Part shown: piece after piece, positions 17,921-27,657 of the stretch | Layout of the letters: every line of letters begins with the position of its first letter | How positions within the stretch are numbered: position 1 is the stretch's first letter | Assembly (NCBI RefSeq): GCF_006864135.1 | Contig: NZ_SADV01000002.1 | Span: forward strand, 124,001-188,000 | Length of the DNA: 64,000 bases | Reading direction: 5' to 3' | Origin: Lysinibacillus sphaericus | GTDB taxonomy: Bacteria; Bacillota; Bacilli; Bacillales_A; Planococcaceae | Notes under the pieces: model-generated | The model's database searches: none | Told to the model about the DNA's origin: nothing | The model's input: only the letters and a program-made list of their open reading frames with translations | Made by a program: the position numbers and the translations under genes

Positions 17921-18649
17921 TTATATGTACCAGCCACCGTTTAATCTAATAACTTGTCCCGTTACATAATCTGCTTTTCCAGAAAGATAAAAACGTACCA
18001 TTTCAGCAACATCCGTTGTTTGTCCGGTTATACCTAGTGGAATGTCCTCTAAAATATATTCAAGCTCCTCTTCGCTTAAATGACTGTTCATCGAGGTATT
18101 AATAAAACCAGGTGCAATGGCATTAACACGAATATGTGACAGTGCGGCTTCTTTCGCATATGACTTCACAAAAGCATGTTGGGCGCCTTTCACAGTGGCG
18201 TAAAGTGCTTCACCAGCTGATCCAGCCTCTCCCCAAATTGAACCAATAAAAAGCACATAGCTGACATCATGAGCGCGTAGCTTTGATGACAGCAATGCCG
18301 TAAGACGCATTGGATTTTGTACATGGACACGCCATAATGCCTCCATATCCTCCACCGTAGTATCTTCCAGCAGAGAATAATGTGCTTGACCATTTGCAAA
18401 GACAATCGCTTGCACATTAAAAATTTGAGATGCTAGCAATTGTGCCCCGGACGCTTTCGAAAAATTTCCCTGTACAAGCATAAACTCCTGTGCAGGGAAA
18501 CTTTCTGAAAGGGAGCAGTATAGAGCCTGTGCTGCTTTTTCATTGTTTGAAAAGTGTATGTAGATGGACCAACCGTCTTCTGCCAGACTTCGACAAATAG
18601 CACGGCCAATCTCACCCGATGCACCTAAAACGAGCGCAAACTTTTTCAC
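17921..18649 (-). CDS. ymfI: EF-P 5-aminopentanone reductase (SDR family)
   Basis: A 242-residue short-chain dehydrogenase, often labelled FabG-like. B. subtilis YmfI reduces the 5-aminopentanone group on elongation factor P to 5-aminopentanol. The NAD(P)-binding motif is GASGEIG (9-15) and the catalytic set is S137, Y150 and K154. Its GTG start overlaps the ymfH stop (TAGTG), so translation is coupled to the peptidase genes. A separate SDR substrate cannot be excluded from sequence, but the gene order supports YmfI. Confidence 0.9.
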   Translation of the reverse strand: MKKFALVLGASGEIGRAICRSLAEDGWSIYIHFSNNEKAAQALYCSLSESFPAQEFMLVQGNFSKASGAQLLASQIFNVQAIVFANGQAHYSLLEDTTVEDMEALWRVHVQNPMRLTALLSSKLRAHDVSYVLFIGSIWGEAGSAGEALYATVKGAQHAFVKSYAKEAALSHIRVNAIAPGFINTSMNSHLSEEELEYILEDIPLGITGQTTDVAEMVRFYLSGKADYVTGQVIRLNGGWYI

Positions 18650-19947
18650 TATACGCCCTTCTCAGTAGGTAAAATTTTAAAGACAGTTTGTTGAGATTCA
18701 CCTTGAACTGAAGAAAACGCTTTTTTCAAATCTTCAATCGTTAGTTCTTCTAGTACAGGCACAACATCGAACAAATTCATCTCATTAAACGAATAACGTG
18801 TAAATTGGTTGGCGATAAATTCAATAGAGTTCAGTGCACGTAGGAAGAAACCTATTTTTTTACGTTTTACTCGTTCTAAATCGGTACTTTCAAAATGTGC
18901 ATCTCCATCATACTTTGCTAATTCTTCCTTAATAGCTTTCTCTAATGCAGCCGGGTCTGTAGAATCTGAGCCAATCATAGCAAATCCAAAGCCTTTTTCT
19001 AACGTGAAATCAAATGCATATGTTTCATCAATTAATCCGTCATCATAAACGTTCTCATAAAATTTAGATGTACGTCCAAAAATAAGTTCAAGTGCAATTT
19101 GAACAGACAGCTCATGTTTTAACATGTCACGCCCAGAAAGATTTGTTTCTTTTGCTTTTAAGCCGATATAGACCTTAGGTTTTTGTACATCCATATGCAG
19201 CTCACGTTGTTTGATAGCAACTTCTGTCGGCTCTTGATCGAAAAAGCGTTGAATTGGTGTTGGTTCAGGGAATTCTTTTTTGTCTTGATTGTCACGAATA
19301 AACGTCATCATTTCATTAGGATCTACTGCACCAATGACAAACAATAACATATTGGACGGATGATAAAATGTATTGTAGCACGTATATAAATGGTCGGCAG
19401 TAATACCATCAATTGACTCAATTGTACCAGCGATATCAATTTTTACTGGATGATTATGATACATATTTTCGATTGTACCGAAATATAAGCGCCAATCCGG
19501 CTGATCGTCGTACATCGTAATTTCCTGACCAATAATGCCCTTTTCCTTATTAACAGTTGCTTCTGTAAAGTAAGGCTCTTGAACAAAATTTAATAATGTT
19601 TCTGTGCTGTTATAAATATTGTTAGTTGAAGAAAATAAATACGCTGTACGTGTAAATGATGTAAAGGCATTGGCTGAAGCGCCGAATCCACTAAACTTTT
19701 GGAAGACATCTCCATCTTCTTTTTCAAACATTTTATGCTCTAAGAAGTGGGCAATACCATCTGGTACTGTCATGCTTTCAGTTCCACCAATTGGCACAAA
19801 AGTACGGTCAACAGAACCATATTTTGTGGTGAACGTTACAAAAGTTTTAGAAAAGCCTTTTTTCGGTAATATATAGACATCTAAGCCATTTTCTAGTTTT
19901 TCATAATACAATGTTTCATCTAATTGTTTGAATTCAATTGTTTTCAT
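18649..19947 (-). CDS. ymfH: M16 family zinc peptidase YmfH
   Basis: A 432-residue insulinase-type peptidase subunit. The inverted zinc motif HFLEH (67-71) is intact, so this is the catalytic partner of the pair. M16 pairs consist of one active and one inactive subunit forming a closed chamber. Its ATG overlaps the ymfF stop (ATGA), giving strict coupling. The natural substrate of the YmfF/YmfH pair is not something I can state. Confidence 0.92.
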   Translation of the reverse strand: MKTIEFKQLDETLYYEKLENGLDVYILPKKGFSKTFVTFTTKYGSVDRTFVPIGGTESMTVPDGIAHFLEHKMFEKEDGDVFQKFSGFGASANAFTSFTRTAYLFSSTNNIYNSTETLLNFVQEPYFTEATVNKEKGIIGQEITMYDDQPDWRLYFGTIENMYHNHPVKIDIAGTIESIDGITADHLYTCYNTFYHPSNMLLFVIGAVDPNEMMTFIRDNQDKKEFPEPTPIQRFFDQEPTEVAIKQRELHMDVQKPKVYIGLKAKETNLSGRDMLKHELSVQIALELIFGRTSKFYENVYDDGLIDETYAFDFTLEKGFGFAMIGSDSTDPAALEKAIKEELAKYDGDAHFESTDLERVKRKKIGFFLRALNSIEFIANQFTRYSFNEMNLFDVVPVLEELTIEDLKKAFSSVQGESQQTVFKILPTEKGV

Positions 19948-21215
19948 TGTGCGGCTTGCTCCTTCCCACTTAAGAAATAGACCGCTTCTAGCTGTACTTG
20001 CTTCGCCATTTCAACAATATCTTGCTTGGTCACAGCTTTCCATTTACTTGCCCAAGCCTCAACAGAGAACTCTTCGGGTAAATCTTTATATTGGTCAAAA
20101 ATTTCTATTTGTCCTCGAGCAGAATCCAATGCTTCTTTTAGCTGATTCGTCAGCATTGCCTTTGTTTGCTCTATTTCCAAATCTGTAATATCGCCCGCTT
20201 GCATAACGGCAAGTTGTTCCTTAATTAGTGATAACGCTTTTTCCTCATTCTTTGGTTCAATCCCAGATACAACAAAGACTAAGCCATAATGTGATGCATA
20301 TGAGCTAGACGCATAGTAGGCTAAACTTTCCTTTTCACGAACATTCATAAATAATTTGGCGTGAGGGTAGCCACCAAATACGCCGTTAAAGATTTGCATT
20401 TTGGCGAAATCAGCGTCACCAAATCGTACTGGTGTACTAAAGCCAATATGCATCTTTCCTTGCTTCATTTCTTGTTGTTCACGTACATAATCATTTTGCG
20501 GATGCTGTTGTGGAAGTACAGCAGGAATTTCTTCAGGTGTACGATCATTAAATGGTAGCGCTTCTTTTAGTTTCGCTACGATTTCGTCTTCATTGATATC
20601 ACCCGCGACATAAATGTCTATTTTATCGTTAGCAAGCATGGATTGATATGCTTCAAACAATGATGTAGGGGTAATTTTTTGAATGTCCTCGACAGTTCCA
20701 TTAGCAGAAATAGAGGCCGGTTCATTCGGACGTAATATTTGTTGAATGCGTTGCTGCGCAAAACGAGATTTATCGTCAAAAATGGACTCAATACGCTGAA
20801 TGACTGTTTTCTTTTCACGTTCCACAATCGATTCCTTAAATACATCATTTTCTAAATTCGGTTCAAATATTGCTGTGTGCAATAAATCAAGTACCTCGTT
20901 TAAAACACTTGCATTTGCCAAATAATGATCATTAACGGCTTCTACATTCATCAGTACTGTATGTTCATTACCACGTTTAGATGTATCAAAATATAACACT
21001 GTGCCATACAAGTCATCCAAGAAACTTCGGAATGCCGCGGTTGTCTTATATTTAGCATTACTGTGTTGCAAAACATTTGTTAACACAGTACGTTCAGACG
21101 CATTTGTCGCCGTTAATGCTTTTCTCCATTTAATTGAAAAATTTACGGTTTTAAATTGGGTCGTTTGTCGGATATGCAAATTGACACCTTTTGCAAAAGG
21201 TATTGTTTTAAACAT
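19944..21215 (-). CDS. ymfF: M16 family peptidase-like subunit YmfF (inactive)
   Basis: A 423-residue M16 homologue lacking the HxxEH zinc motif: at the equivalent N-terminal position the sequence is VLTNVLQHSN. It is therefore most likely the non-catalytic partner of YmfH. The C-terminal M16 domain is recognisable (FGGYPHAKLFMNVREKESL). AAGGAGGG precedes the ATG. It is the first gene of a tightly overlapping operon with ymfH, ymfI and ymfJ. Confidence 0.9.
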   Translation of the reverse strand: MFKTIPFAKGVNLHIRQTTQFKTVNFSIKWRKALTATNASERTVLTNVLQHSNAKYKTTAAFRSFLDDLYGTVLYFDTSKRGNEHTVLMNVEAVNDHYLANASVLNEVLDLLHTAIFEPNLENDVFKESIVEREKKTVIQRIESIFDDKSRFAQQRIQQILRPNEPASISANGTVEDIQKITPTSLFEAYQSMLANDKIDIYVAGDINEDEIVAKLKEALPFNDRTPEEIPAVLPQQHPQNDYVREQQEMKQGKMHIGFSTPVRFGDADFAKMQIFNGVFGGYPHAKLFMNVREKESLAYYASSSYASHYGLVFVVSGIEPKNEEKALSLIKEQLAVMQAGDITDLEIEQTKAMLTNQLKEALDSARGQIEIFDQYKDLPEEFSVEAWASKWKAVTKQDIVEMAKQVQLEAVYFLSGKEQAAQ

Positions 21216-21416
21216 ATATAGAACCCTCCTTATCTTTCTTAATATAACAAAGTACTACACATACTATACATGTCTATTGTCTATAATTGCAAAAAGAATC
21301 CAAAGTATGTATATGAAATGTGTGAAATTACATTTGGTTGTTGAGGAACCTGTACATACAAGCACATAAAGATCAACCACCAACCATTATTTTCCCAAAC
21401 ACTTGAAATATGTACA

Positions 21417-21450
21417 AGGAAAAAGACTGAGCATTTTCGCCCAGTCTTTC
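21417..21450 (-). terminator. Terminator of the nucleoside transporter operon
   Basis: AAAGACTG (21422-21429) pairs with CAGTCTTT (21442-21449), followed on the minus strand by TTTTTCC. It lies 25 bp after the last permease gene. Confidence 0.88.
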
Positions 21451-21474
21451 GTGTCAACAATTATCTGTTTGTTA

Positions 21475-22440
21475 TTAGCGTTTCCCTTTAATATAAGGTT
21501 GACCACTAGCTTTTGGTGCATTTGCTTTACCGATAAATCCTGCTAATGCAAAAATCGTTAAGACGTACGGTAAAATTTGTAAGTAAACGGCAGGAATATC
21601 TTGAATGTAAGGAATTCCACTTCCTGCAACACTTAACGTTTGTGCTACTCCAAAGAATAAAGCTGCACCTAATGCACCGATCGGATGCCATTTCCCAAAA
21701 ATCATCGCAGCAATAGCCATAAAGCCTTGACCAGCAATTGTTGCATGTGAGAAATTGCCTGCAATCGATTGCGCATATACTGCACCACCAAGACCACCTA
21801 ATGCCCCAGAGATGACAACAGCAATGTAGCGCATTCTATTCACTTTTACACCCATCGTATCTGCAGCCATTGGATGTTCACCAACAGCGCGTAAGCGTAA
21901 GCCAAATGGTGTTTTATAAATGATAAACCATGCCCCAATAGCTACTGCAAAAGCTAATATCGATGTACTGTAGACATTTTGGAATAATAATGGACCAAAG
22001 AACGGTATGTCCTCTAAATAAGGGATAGCGAAACGATTTATTGCATAGGTTTGGTCAATCATATCTGTTTGACCTTTATCATAAATCATTTTCACCAAGA
22101 ATACGGATACCGCTAAACCTAATAAGTTGATAGCAACCCCCGATACTGTTTGATCGGCACGGAAGGAAATAGACGCAACTGCATGAAGAAGTGAAAAGAT
22201 TCCCCCAATAATGAAAGCCGCCAGCATTGCCATCCAAATTGTTGCTGAACCGAATGTTGAAGCATATTCTAAATTGACATAAATACCAACAAATGCTCCA
22301 ACAATCATTAAACCTTCTAATCCGATGTTTACTACACCAGAACGTTCAGAGAATACACCACCGATTGCCGTAAAAATTAACGGTGTTGCATAAAGAATCG
22401 CCGAAGGGATGATGAAATATAACATTTCTAAAAAGCCCAT
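21475..22440 (-). CDS. BMP-type nucleoside ABC transporter permease 2 (NupQ-like)
   Basis: A 321-residue permease of the branched-chain/ribose type (BPD_transp_2) with about 8-9 membrane helices. The stretch VFSERSGVVNIGLEGLMI near the N-terminus is characteristic of the second permease of NupNOPQ/BmpA-type nucleoside importers. With the first permease it forms the membrane channel. It starts 1 bp after the upstream permease gene ends. Substrate is inferred as (deoxy)nucleosides from the family. Confidence 0.9.
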   Translation of the reverse strand: MGFLEMLYFIIPSAILYATPLIFTAIGGVFSERSGVVNIGLEGLMIVGAFVGIYVNLEYASTFGSATIWMAMLAAFIIGGIFSLLHAVASISFRADQTVSGVAINLLGLAVSVFLVKMIYDKGQTDMIDQTYAINRFAIPYLEDIPFFGPLLFQNVYSTSILAFAVAIGAWFIIYKTPFGLRLRAVGEHPMAADTMGVKVNRMRYIAVVISGALGGLGGAVYAQSIAGNFSHATIAGQGFMAIAAMIFGKWHPIGALGAALFFGVAQTLSVAGSGIPYIQDIPAVYLQILPYVLTIFALAGFIGKANAPKASGQPYIKGKR

Positions 22441-22441
22441 G

Positions 22442-23488
22442 TTATTGTCCCTCCTTTTTCTTGCTCAACTTTTGTAATGCTACTCGAATAATATAGCCTG
22501 ATGCCACGAAGAAAATAATTAACGCGATAATAATAGACACGATTTCTTCTGGAATACCTGCAGCATTCGGCATATTTAGCGCTCCGTATTTAAGTGAGCC
22601 GAATAATGAAGCCCCGAATACAACCCCTAGTGGCGTGTTGGCACCAAGTAAGGCCACGGCGATCCCATCGAAACCTATACCTGTAAAGCCTGGTTTAATA
22701 GAGGCGTTTCCGAAAGTACCTAGTGCCTCCATAGCACCAGCAAGACCAGCGAACATACCTGAAATTGTCATAGCTAAAATAATGTTTTTATTGACGCTCA
22801 TACCAGCATAGTCTGCAGCATTCTTATTAAAGCCTACCGCTTTTAGCTCATACCCGCGTGTTGTTTTTTCTAAAATGAACCACATAACCATTACCATTAA
22901 TAGTGCAATAATGATCCCATAGTGAAGACTTGAATTGTCTGTAAGCTCTCTTAAAAACGGAGAACGTAATGAAGCTGATACATGAACGCGTTCTGTTTTA
23001 AAGCCACCGTCAGACAAGTTTTTAATCACTGCATTTGCAATATAAAGCGCAGTGTAGTTTAACATAATTGTCGCAATAACTTCGTGAACTTTAAATTTCG
23101 CTTTTAAGAAACCTGCAATAAAGGCCCAAAATGCACCTGCAGCTGCGGCTGCAAGTAATGCTAATGGTAAGTGAATGACTTTAGGTAGATCAAATGCAGA
23201 TCCTACCCAAGCTGCTGCTAACCAACCTAAAATTAACTGACCTTCTACACCGATGTTGAATAAACCTGTGCGGAAGGCAAATGCTACCGCAAGACCCGCC
23301 AATATGTACGGTGTTATTTGACGAATTGTGTTCCCAATTGAATATGAATCTCCAAAAATACCTGTCCAAAGGGCGCTATAACCTTGTACTGGGTCATAAC
23401 CGCTAACTACCATTACGATAGCACCAACAATTAAACCGATAATGATAGAGATGATAGGAACGAGTATATTAATGACACGATTTGACAT
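22442..23488 (-). CDS. BMP-type nucleoside ABC transporter permease 1 (NupP-like)
   Basis: A 348-residue BPD_transp_2 permease with about 9-10 helices. It contains AFRTGLFNIGVEGQLILGW, the hallmark of the first permease of nucleoside/sugar ABC importers of this class. Its ATG overlaps the ATPase stop by one base, so the operon order is ATPase, permease 1, permease 2. The pairing with a BMP lipoprotein gene upstream supports nucleoside import. Confidence 0.92.
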   Translation of the reverse strand: MSNRVINILVPIISIIIGLIVGAIVMVVSGYDPVQGYSALWTGIFGDSYSIGNTIRQITPYILAGLAVAFAFRTGLFNIGVEGQLILGWLAAAWVGSAFDLPKVIHLPLALLAAAAAGAFWAFIAGFLKAKFKVHEVIATIMLNYTALYIANAVIKNLSDGGFKTERVHVSASLRSPFLRELTDNSSLHYGIIIALLMVMVMWFILEKTTRGYELKAVGFNKNAADYAGMSVNKNIILAMTISGMFAGLAGAMEALGTFGNASIKPGFTGIGFDGIAVALLGANTPLGVVFGASLFGSLKYGALNMPNAAGIPEEIVSIIIALIIFFVASGYIIRVALQKLSKKKEGQ

Positions 23489-25035
23489 TAGTCGTTCCCC
23501 TCCTTCGCATCATTCATGTTATTTTTATTACTTTGTCCTGCCATTAATAGGCCCAGCTCTTGTTCAGTTGTTTCTTTTGGATTTAACTCATCCACAATTT
23601 GACCGTCATAAATAACAGCAATACGATCCGAAACATTCATGACTTCATCTAATTCAAATGAAATTAACAGTACGGCTTTTCCTTTGTCACGTTGCTCAAT
23701 AAGGCGAGAGTGAATAAATTCAATTGCCCCTACGTCAAGACCACGTGTTGGTAAAGCAGCAATCAATAAATCTGGATTACGATCAATTTCACGACCGATA
23801 ATCGCTTTTTGCTGGTTACCGCCTGAAAGGGCACGTGCTGGAGTCATTTCACCATTACCAGTACGCACATCATATTCTTCAATGATTTGGCGTGCTTTTT
23901 CAGACACTTTCTTGTAGTCCATGACAAAGCCCTTAGCGATTGGAGACTGATAATATGTTTGTAGTGCGATATTATGACCTATTGGGAAATCTAACACTAA
24001 ACCATGCTTATGGCGATCTTGTGGGATATGCCCAACGCCTTCCTCCGTAATTTTTCGAGGCTTCATATTTGTTATATCTTTGCCATTTAATCTAACGTTA
24101 CCACTTTTAATTTTACGTAGACCCGTTATCGCCTCGATTAACTCGGATTGTCCGTTGCCATCGATACCCGCAATACCAACAATTTCACCTTTACGTACTT
24201 TTAAGTTCAAACCTTTTACTTTATTGATATTACGATAGTCTGTAACAACCAAGTTTTCGATTGTAAGTACTTCATCAGTTGGTTTTGCTTCTGTTTTTTC
24301 TGTTGTAAATTCGACTTGGCGTCCAACCATCATTTCAGCTAATTGGTTAGGATTTGTTTCAGCAGTTATAACTGTCCCAATCCCTTCCCCTTTTCGGATA
24401 ATCGTCACACGGTCAGAAACTTCCATAATTTCTTTTAGCTTATGAGTAATTAAAATAATGGATTTGCCCTCTGCAATTAAACGGCGCATTATTTGAATTA
24501 GTTCTGTAATTTCCTGTGGAGTTAAAGATGCCGTAGGTTCGTCAAAGATTAAAATTTCTGCACCGCGGTATAGTGTTTTTAAAATTTCAACACGCTGTTG
24601 CATCCCCACAGTAATATCCTCGATTTTGGCATATGGATCAACATCTAAACCATATTTCTCAGAAAGTGCCTGTACTTTCTTTGCCGCATCTTTAATATTA
24701 ATAACACCCATTTTTGTAGGTTCAGAGCCTAAAATAATATTCTCTGTTACTGTAAAATTTTCCACCAACATAAAGTGCTGATGCACCATACCAATCCCTA
24801 GATCATTGGCCACATTTGGATTTGTAATTTTAACAGCCTTCCCACGAACTCGAATTTCGCCACCCTCTGGTTGATACAAACCAAAAAGGACGTTCATTAA
24901 AGTCGATTTACCTGCACCATTTTCACCTAGTAATGCATGGATTTCGCCTTTTTTCAGTTGGAGGGTGATGTTATTATTCGCCACGAAATTACCGAATTCT
25001 TTTCGGATTCCTAGCATCTCAATCACGTATTCCAA
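23488..25035 (-). CDS. Nucleoside ABC transporter ATP-binding protein (NupO-like)
   Basis: A 515-residue protein with two fused ABC domains, as in sugar/nucleoside importers. The first domain has Walker A LLGENGAGKST and Walker B ILIFDEPTASL. The second has SGGNQQ and a degenerate Walker B (AALPTRGLD), which is normal for this class and usually means one active ATP site. I chose the TTG at 25035 because AAGGGAGTG lies 6 nt upstream; an upstream TTG at 25068 lacks a ribosome site. Confidence 0.93.
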   Translation of the reverse strand: MEYVIEMLGIRKEFGNFVANNNITLQLKKGEIHALLGENGAGKSTLMNVLFGLYQPEGGEIRVRGKAVKITNPNVANDLGIGMVHQHFMLVENFTVTENIILGSEPTKMGVINIKDAAKKVQALSEKYGLDVDPYAKIEDITVGMQQRVEILKTLYRGAEILIFDEPTASLTPQEITELIQIMRRLIAEGKSIILITHKLKEIMEVSDRVTIIRKGEGIGTVITAETNPNQLAEMMVGRQVEFTTEKTEAKPTDEVLTIENLVVTDYRNINKVKGLNLKVRKGEIVGIAGIDGNGQSELIEAITGLRKIKSGNVRLNGKDITNMKPRKITEEGVGHIPQDRHKHGLVLDFPIGHNIALQTYYQSPIAKGFVMDYKKVSEKARQIIEEYDVRTGNGEMTPARALSGGNQQKAIIGREIDRNPDLLIAALPTRGLDVGAIEFIHSRLIEQRDKGKAVLLISFELDEVMNVSDRIAVIYDGQIVDELNPKETTEQELGLLMAGQSNKNNMNDAKEGND

Positions 25036-25065
25036 TTTCGTCACTCCCTTAATAGGCACTTTTAT

Positions 25066-25200
25066 CAATTTCGCCTTGGCGTAATTGCGGCTGTCGCCAC
25101 AGAAAACATTTGTAGCTGTCGCTTTACTTTCGCTACATAAAACATTACTGACGCTTTGTTAACACTCCGCTTTCGCACAAATAAACAATACGTCCAGTTT
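25066..25200 (+). repeat. Dispersed intergenic repeat, degraded copy
   Basis: It starts with AATTTCGCCTTGGCGTAATT, followed by GGCTGTCGCCAC, AAAACATTTGTAGCTGTCGC and CCGCTTTCGCACA. Pieces match the 38-bp unit and the 30.1-kb copy. It lies downstream of the BMP lipoprotein gene and upstream of the ATPase. Confidence 0.65.
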
Positions 25201-25548
25201 TTGAAACCGTTATTTAGACAAACTTAATACTAGCTATAGTCACTGTTAGTTCAACGTTTTTTCACATCGACAGCAATGACCTCAGCCAGAGGTTCCATCT
25301 TCGCTCAGTGGCATTATGTACCCTATTAACAAAAATTCACGCATATCATGTCCCACTAATAGAGGTAGATATTCTTCTGAATGAAGATAAATTAATACAG
25401 GAAAGGTCATCGTTAGAAACCTTTCTTCTATTAACTTGTTACCATCATTACTATTCTTTCGATAAACTCATAGAAAAATTACTACCTCTATGGTAAACAA
25501 ATAGAATCCAACAGAGTATTGCAAATAGTCGAAATATAACGATAGATT
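25201..25548. other. Gene-free stretch between ATPase and lipoprotein genes
   Basis: A short plus-strand open frame at 25308-25496 has no ribosome site or recognisable features, so I do not call it. A promoter for the ATPase-permease genes would be expected here if the terminator at 25549-25590 is efficient. I see no strong candidate. Confidence 0.4.
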
Positions 25549-25590
25549 GAAAAATCATCATAAGGGCCTTTTTAAAGTCCCTTATGATGA
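25549..25590 (-). terminator. Terminator/attenuator after the BMP lipoprotein gene
   Basis: TCATCATAAGGG (25555-25566) pairs perfectly with CCCTTATGATGA (25579-25590), and TTTT follows on the minus strand. It stands between the binding-protein gene and the membrane components, so it probably lowers expression of the latter. Confidence 0.85.
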
Positions 25591-25602
25591 TCAAAAGATG
25601 AA

Positions 25603-26688
25603 TTATTTTTTCACTTTTTCTGGAACTTTAATTTCACCTTTAGCAATTTTTTCTTTATATTCATCAATGACAGTTTGAACATCTGCTGGGATTGCACCAC
25701 GAGAATCTGCAAGTTTCACGCCGTCTTCAGCTAAACCATAAGTAAGTGTTTTGCCACCAGGGAATTCACCGTTTTTAGCTTTATTTGAAATATCTATAAC
25801 TGCTGCGTTAACACCTTTTAACATAGAAGTTAATGTAATGTTTGTTTTATCATCCACTTTACCTTCTTCGTATTGGTCAGCATCTACACCAATTACCCAT
25901 ACATTTGCATTAGGATCTTTTTTCTTACGTTCCTTTGCCTCAGAGAATACACCGTTACCAGTTGCACCAGCAGCGTGGAAGATAATATCTACGCCTGAAG
26001 AATACATGCTATTAGCTGTCATTTTACCAAGATCAGCTTTATCAAATGCACCAGTATATTTTCTTTGAATATCAATATCCGGATTTACTGTTTTAGCTCC
26101 TTCAACGAATCCAGCTTCAAAGCGATTAATAACGGGAATATCTCCTCCGCCAACGAAGCCGATTTTCCCTGTTTTAGACATTTTTGCAGCTGCTACACCA
26201 GCTAAGAAGGCACCTTCTTGCTCTTTGAACATAATAGATGCTACGTTGTCTGCTTTTACTGAAGCATCAACGATTGCGAATTTTTTATCTGGATTTTCTT
26301 CAGCTATTGCAGTCATAGCATCTTCCATCAAATAACCAATACCAAATACTAAATTAAAGTCACGACGTAATAATGCGTTTAAATTTGATTCATAGTCAGC
26401 GTCTGATTTTGATTGTAAGTAATCGAAGCCACCATTACCTTTTTTCAGGTTATTTTCTTTACCGTAAGCTTGAACACCTTCCCAAGCAGATTGGTTGAAT
26501 GATTTATCATCAACGCCACCTACGTCAGTAACCATTGCTACTGAGAATGCTTCTTTTTTGTCTTCGCCTGATGATGCATTTCCATTGTCTTTTGCAGGTT
26601 TTTCTTCGTCTTTCGTACCACATGCACCTAAGATTGCACTTGCAGCTAAAACTGATGATAATACTAAGCCAAATTTACGTTTCTTCAT
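25603..26688 (-). CDS. BMP family nucleoside-binding lipoprotein (NupN/BmpA/TcsA-like)
   Basis: A 361-residue substrate-binding lipoprotein. The signal peptide ends in the lipobox LGAC, giving Cys23 as the lipid-modified residue, followed by an acidic linker. The BMP domain is evident from [19 protein letters not shown] and [18 protein letters not shown]; members bind purine nucleosides. GGGGG lies before the ATG. It follows the GntR gene by 53 bp, so regulator and binding protein probably share a transcript. The remaining transporter genes lie beyond a terminator. Confidence 0.94.
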   Translation of the reverse strand: MKKRKFGLVLSSVLAASAILGACGTKDEEKPAKDNGNASSGEDKKEAFSVAMVTDVGGVDDKSFNQSAWEGVQAYGKENNLKKGNGGFDYLQSKSDADYESNLNALLRRDFNLVFGIGYLMEDAMTAIAEENPDKKFAIVDASVKADNVASIMFKEQEGAFLAGVAAAKMSKTGKIGFVGGGDIPVINRFEAGFVEGAKTVNPDIDIQRKYTGAFDKADLGKMTANSMYSSGVDIIFHAAGATGNGVFSEAKERKKKDPNANVWVIGVDADQYEEGKVDDKTNITLTSMLKGVNAAVIDISNKAKNGEFPGGKTLTYGLAEDGVKLADSRGAIPADVQTVIDEYKEKIAKGEIKVPEKVKK

Positions 26689-26741
26689 TCTGTTAACCCC
26701 CCAAAGGTATTGTAATTAGCAGGAAAATATTTAGAAATGTT

Positions 26742-27470
26742 CTACACCCGTTTACGAACTACATGGAAGCTGAATTTATCAGCTCGGAAATAATTTTTTG
26801 AATACAGCACTACTTGATCATGATCATCGTAATGCAACTGCTTTAATACTAAAAGAGCTGTTTCACGCCCGCAATTTAAAATCGGTGAAGCTTGCTCATG
26901 ATACCCGATTGGATCAATATATGTAACGGCATAGGCAACATGAATTTTACCAGATTGTTCAAGTGCAGAGAAAAGTGAAACTTCTTTTTTTTCAACAAAG
27001 TCAGTTGGCAGGAAACTTGCTGGTAATCTGTCTATGCAGTATACTACCGGCTCGCCATCCGCTGTTCTGACACGTTCAATTGTGAGTATTTTATCTTCGC
27101 CATCACATTGGAAGCGTTTTAAATCTTCCTCAGAAGGTATACTTTCCGTCGCCTTTAAAAAGCGGGAACCGGGTTCCATACCTGCTGCCTCGATCATAGA
27201 AGAAATGCTCGATAAATGCTCGATACCTGATGTAAACAAAGGCTTAGGGTTTACAAATGTCCCCACCCCATGTCGACGCACGATAACATTTTCCTCTTCC
27301 AACAGTCGTAGCGCTTCTCTAAGAGTTGCTCGACTGACTCCTAGTGATTTCGATAATTCAAACTCTGAAGGCAGTTTTTCATTTTCTTTAAAAATGCCTG
27401 TTTCAATGTCAGACTTTAAACGATCAATTACTTGAAGATAGAGATGACGATGATCTGCTTTAATAGTCAC
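26742..27470 (-). CDS. ymfC: GntR/HutC-type regulator YmfC
   Basis: A 242-residue transcription factor with an N-terminal winged helix-turn-helix (about 5-70, with [20 protein letters not shown]) and a C-terminal UTRA ligand-binding domain (about 95-235). GTG at 27470 is the best start because GGTGGTG is 6 nt upstream and the length then matches B. subtilis YmfC. It probably controls itself and the transporter genes downstream; the ligand could be a nucleoside or derivative. A palindrome upstream (27494-27507) is a candidate operator. Confidence 0.9.
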   Translation of the reverse strand: MTIKADHRHLYLQVIDRLKSDIETGIFKENEKLPSEFELSKSLGVSRATLREALRLLEEENVIVRRHGVGTFVNPKPLFTSGIEHLSSISSMIEAAGMEPGSRFLKATESIPSEEDLKRFQCDGEDKILTIERVRTADGEPVVYCIDRLPASFLPTDFVEKKEVSLFSALEQSGKIHVAYAVTYIDPIGYHEQASPILNCGRETALLVLKQLHYDDHDQVVLYSKNYFRADKFSFHVVRKRV

Positions 27471-27493
27471 ATATATCACCACCAAAATCAGAG

Positions 27494-27507
27494 ATCAGAC
27501 ATCTGAT
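27494..27507. promoter_or_regulatory. Candidate YmfC operator
   Basis: A perfect palindrome ATCAGA-CA-TCTGAT lies 24 bp upstream of the regulator start. Position and symmetry suit an autoregulatory GntR site, but no second copy was found to confirm it. Confidence 0.4.
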
Positions 27508-27657
27508 GTACAACATTCCTACTAATCGTTCATAAATATAACATTTTTATAGACTGAAAGCAATTACACCTTAGCGTAATTGCTTCCGAATTTTGAAATG
27601 AATTTGGGCCTATTTGATATATTCAACATTATTCATTTTTTTGTCGTTGTTTTGGCA

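Noticed and set aside
23488-25035. Inactivated second ATPase domain (AALPTRGLD in Walker B)
   Set aside because: This substitution is normal for the C-terminal domain of sugar/nucleoside-type ABC proteins and is not a sign of decay.
25308-25496. 62-residue plus-strand gene between the ATPase and BMP genes
   Set aside because: No ribosome site, no recognisable features and no partner on that strand; the preceding sequence is repeat-derived.
27558-27585. Terminator of spoIIIE
   Set aside because: AAGCAATTAC/GTAATTGCTT forms a stem, but it is on the ymfC side, upstream of spoIIIE, and no T tract follows on the minus strand. Its loop CCTTAGCGTAATT resembles the dispersed repeat start, so it may be a fragment of that family.
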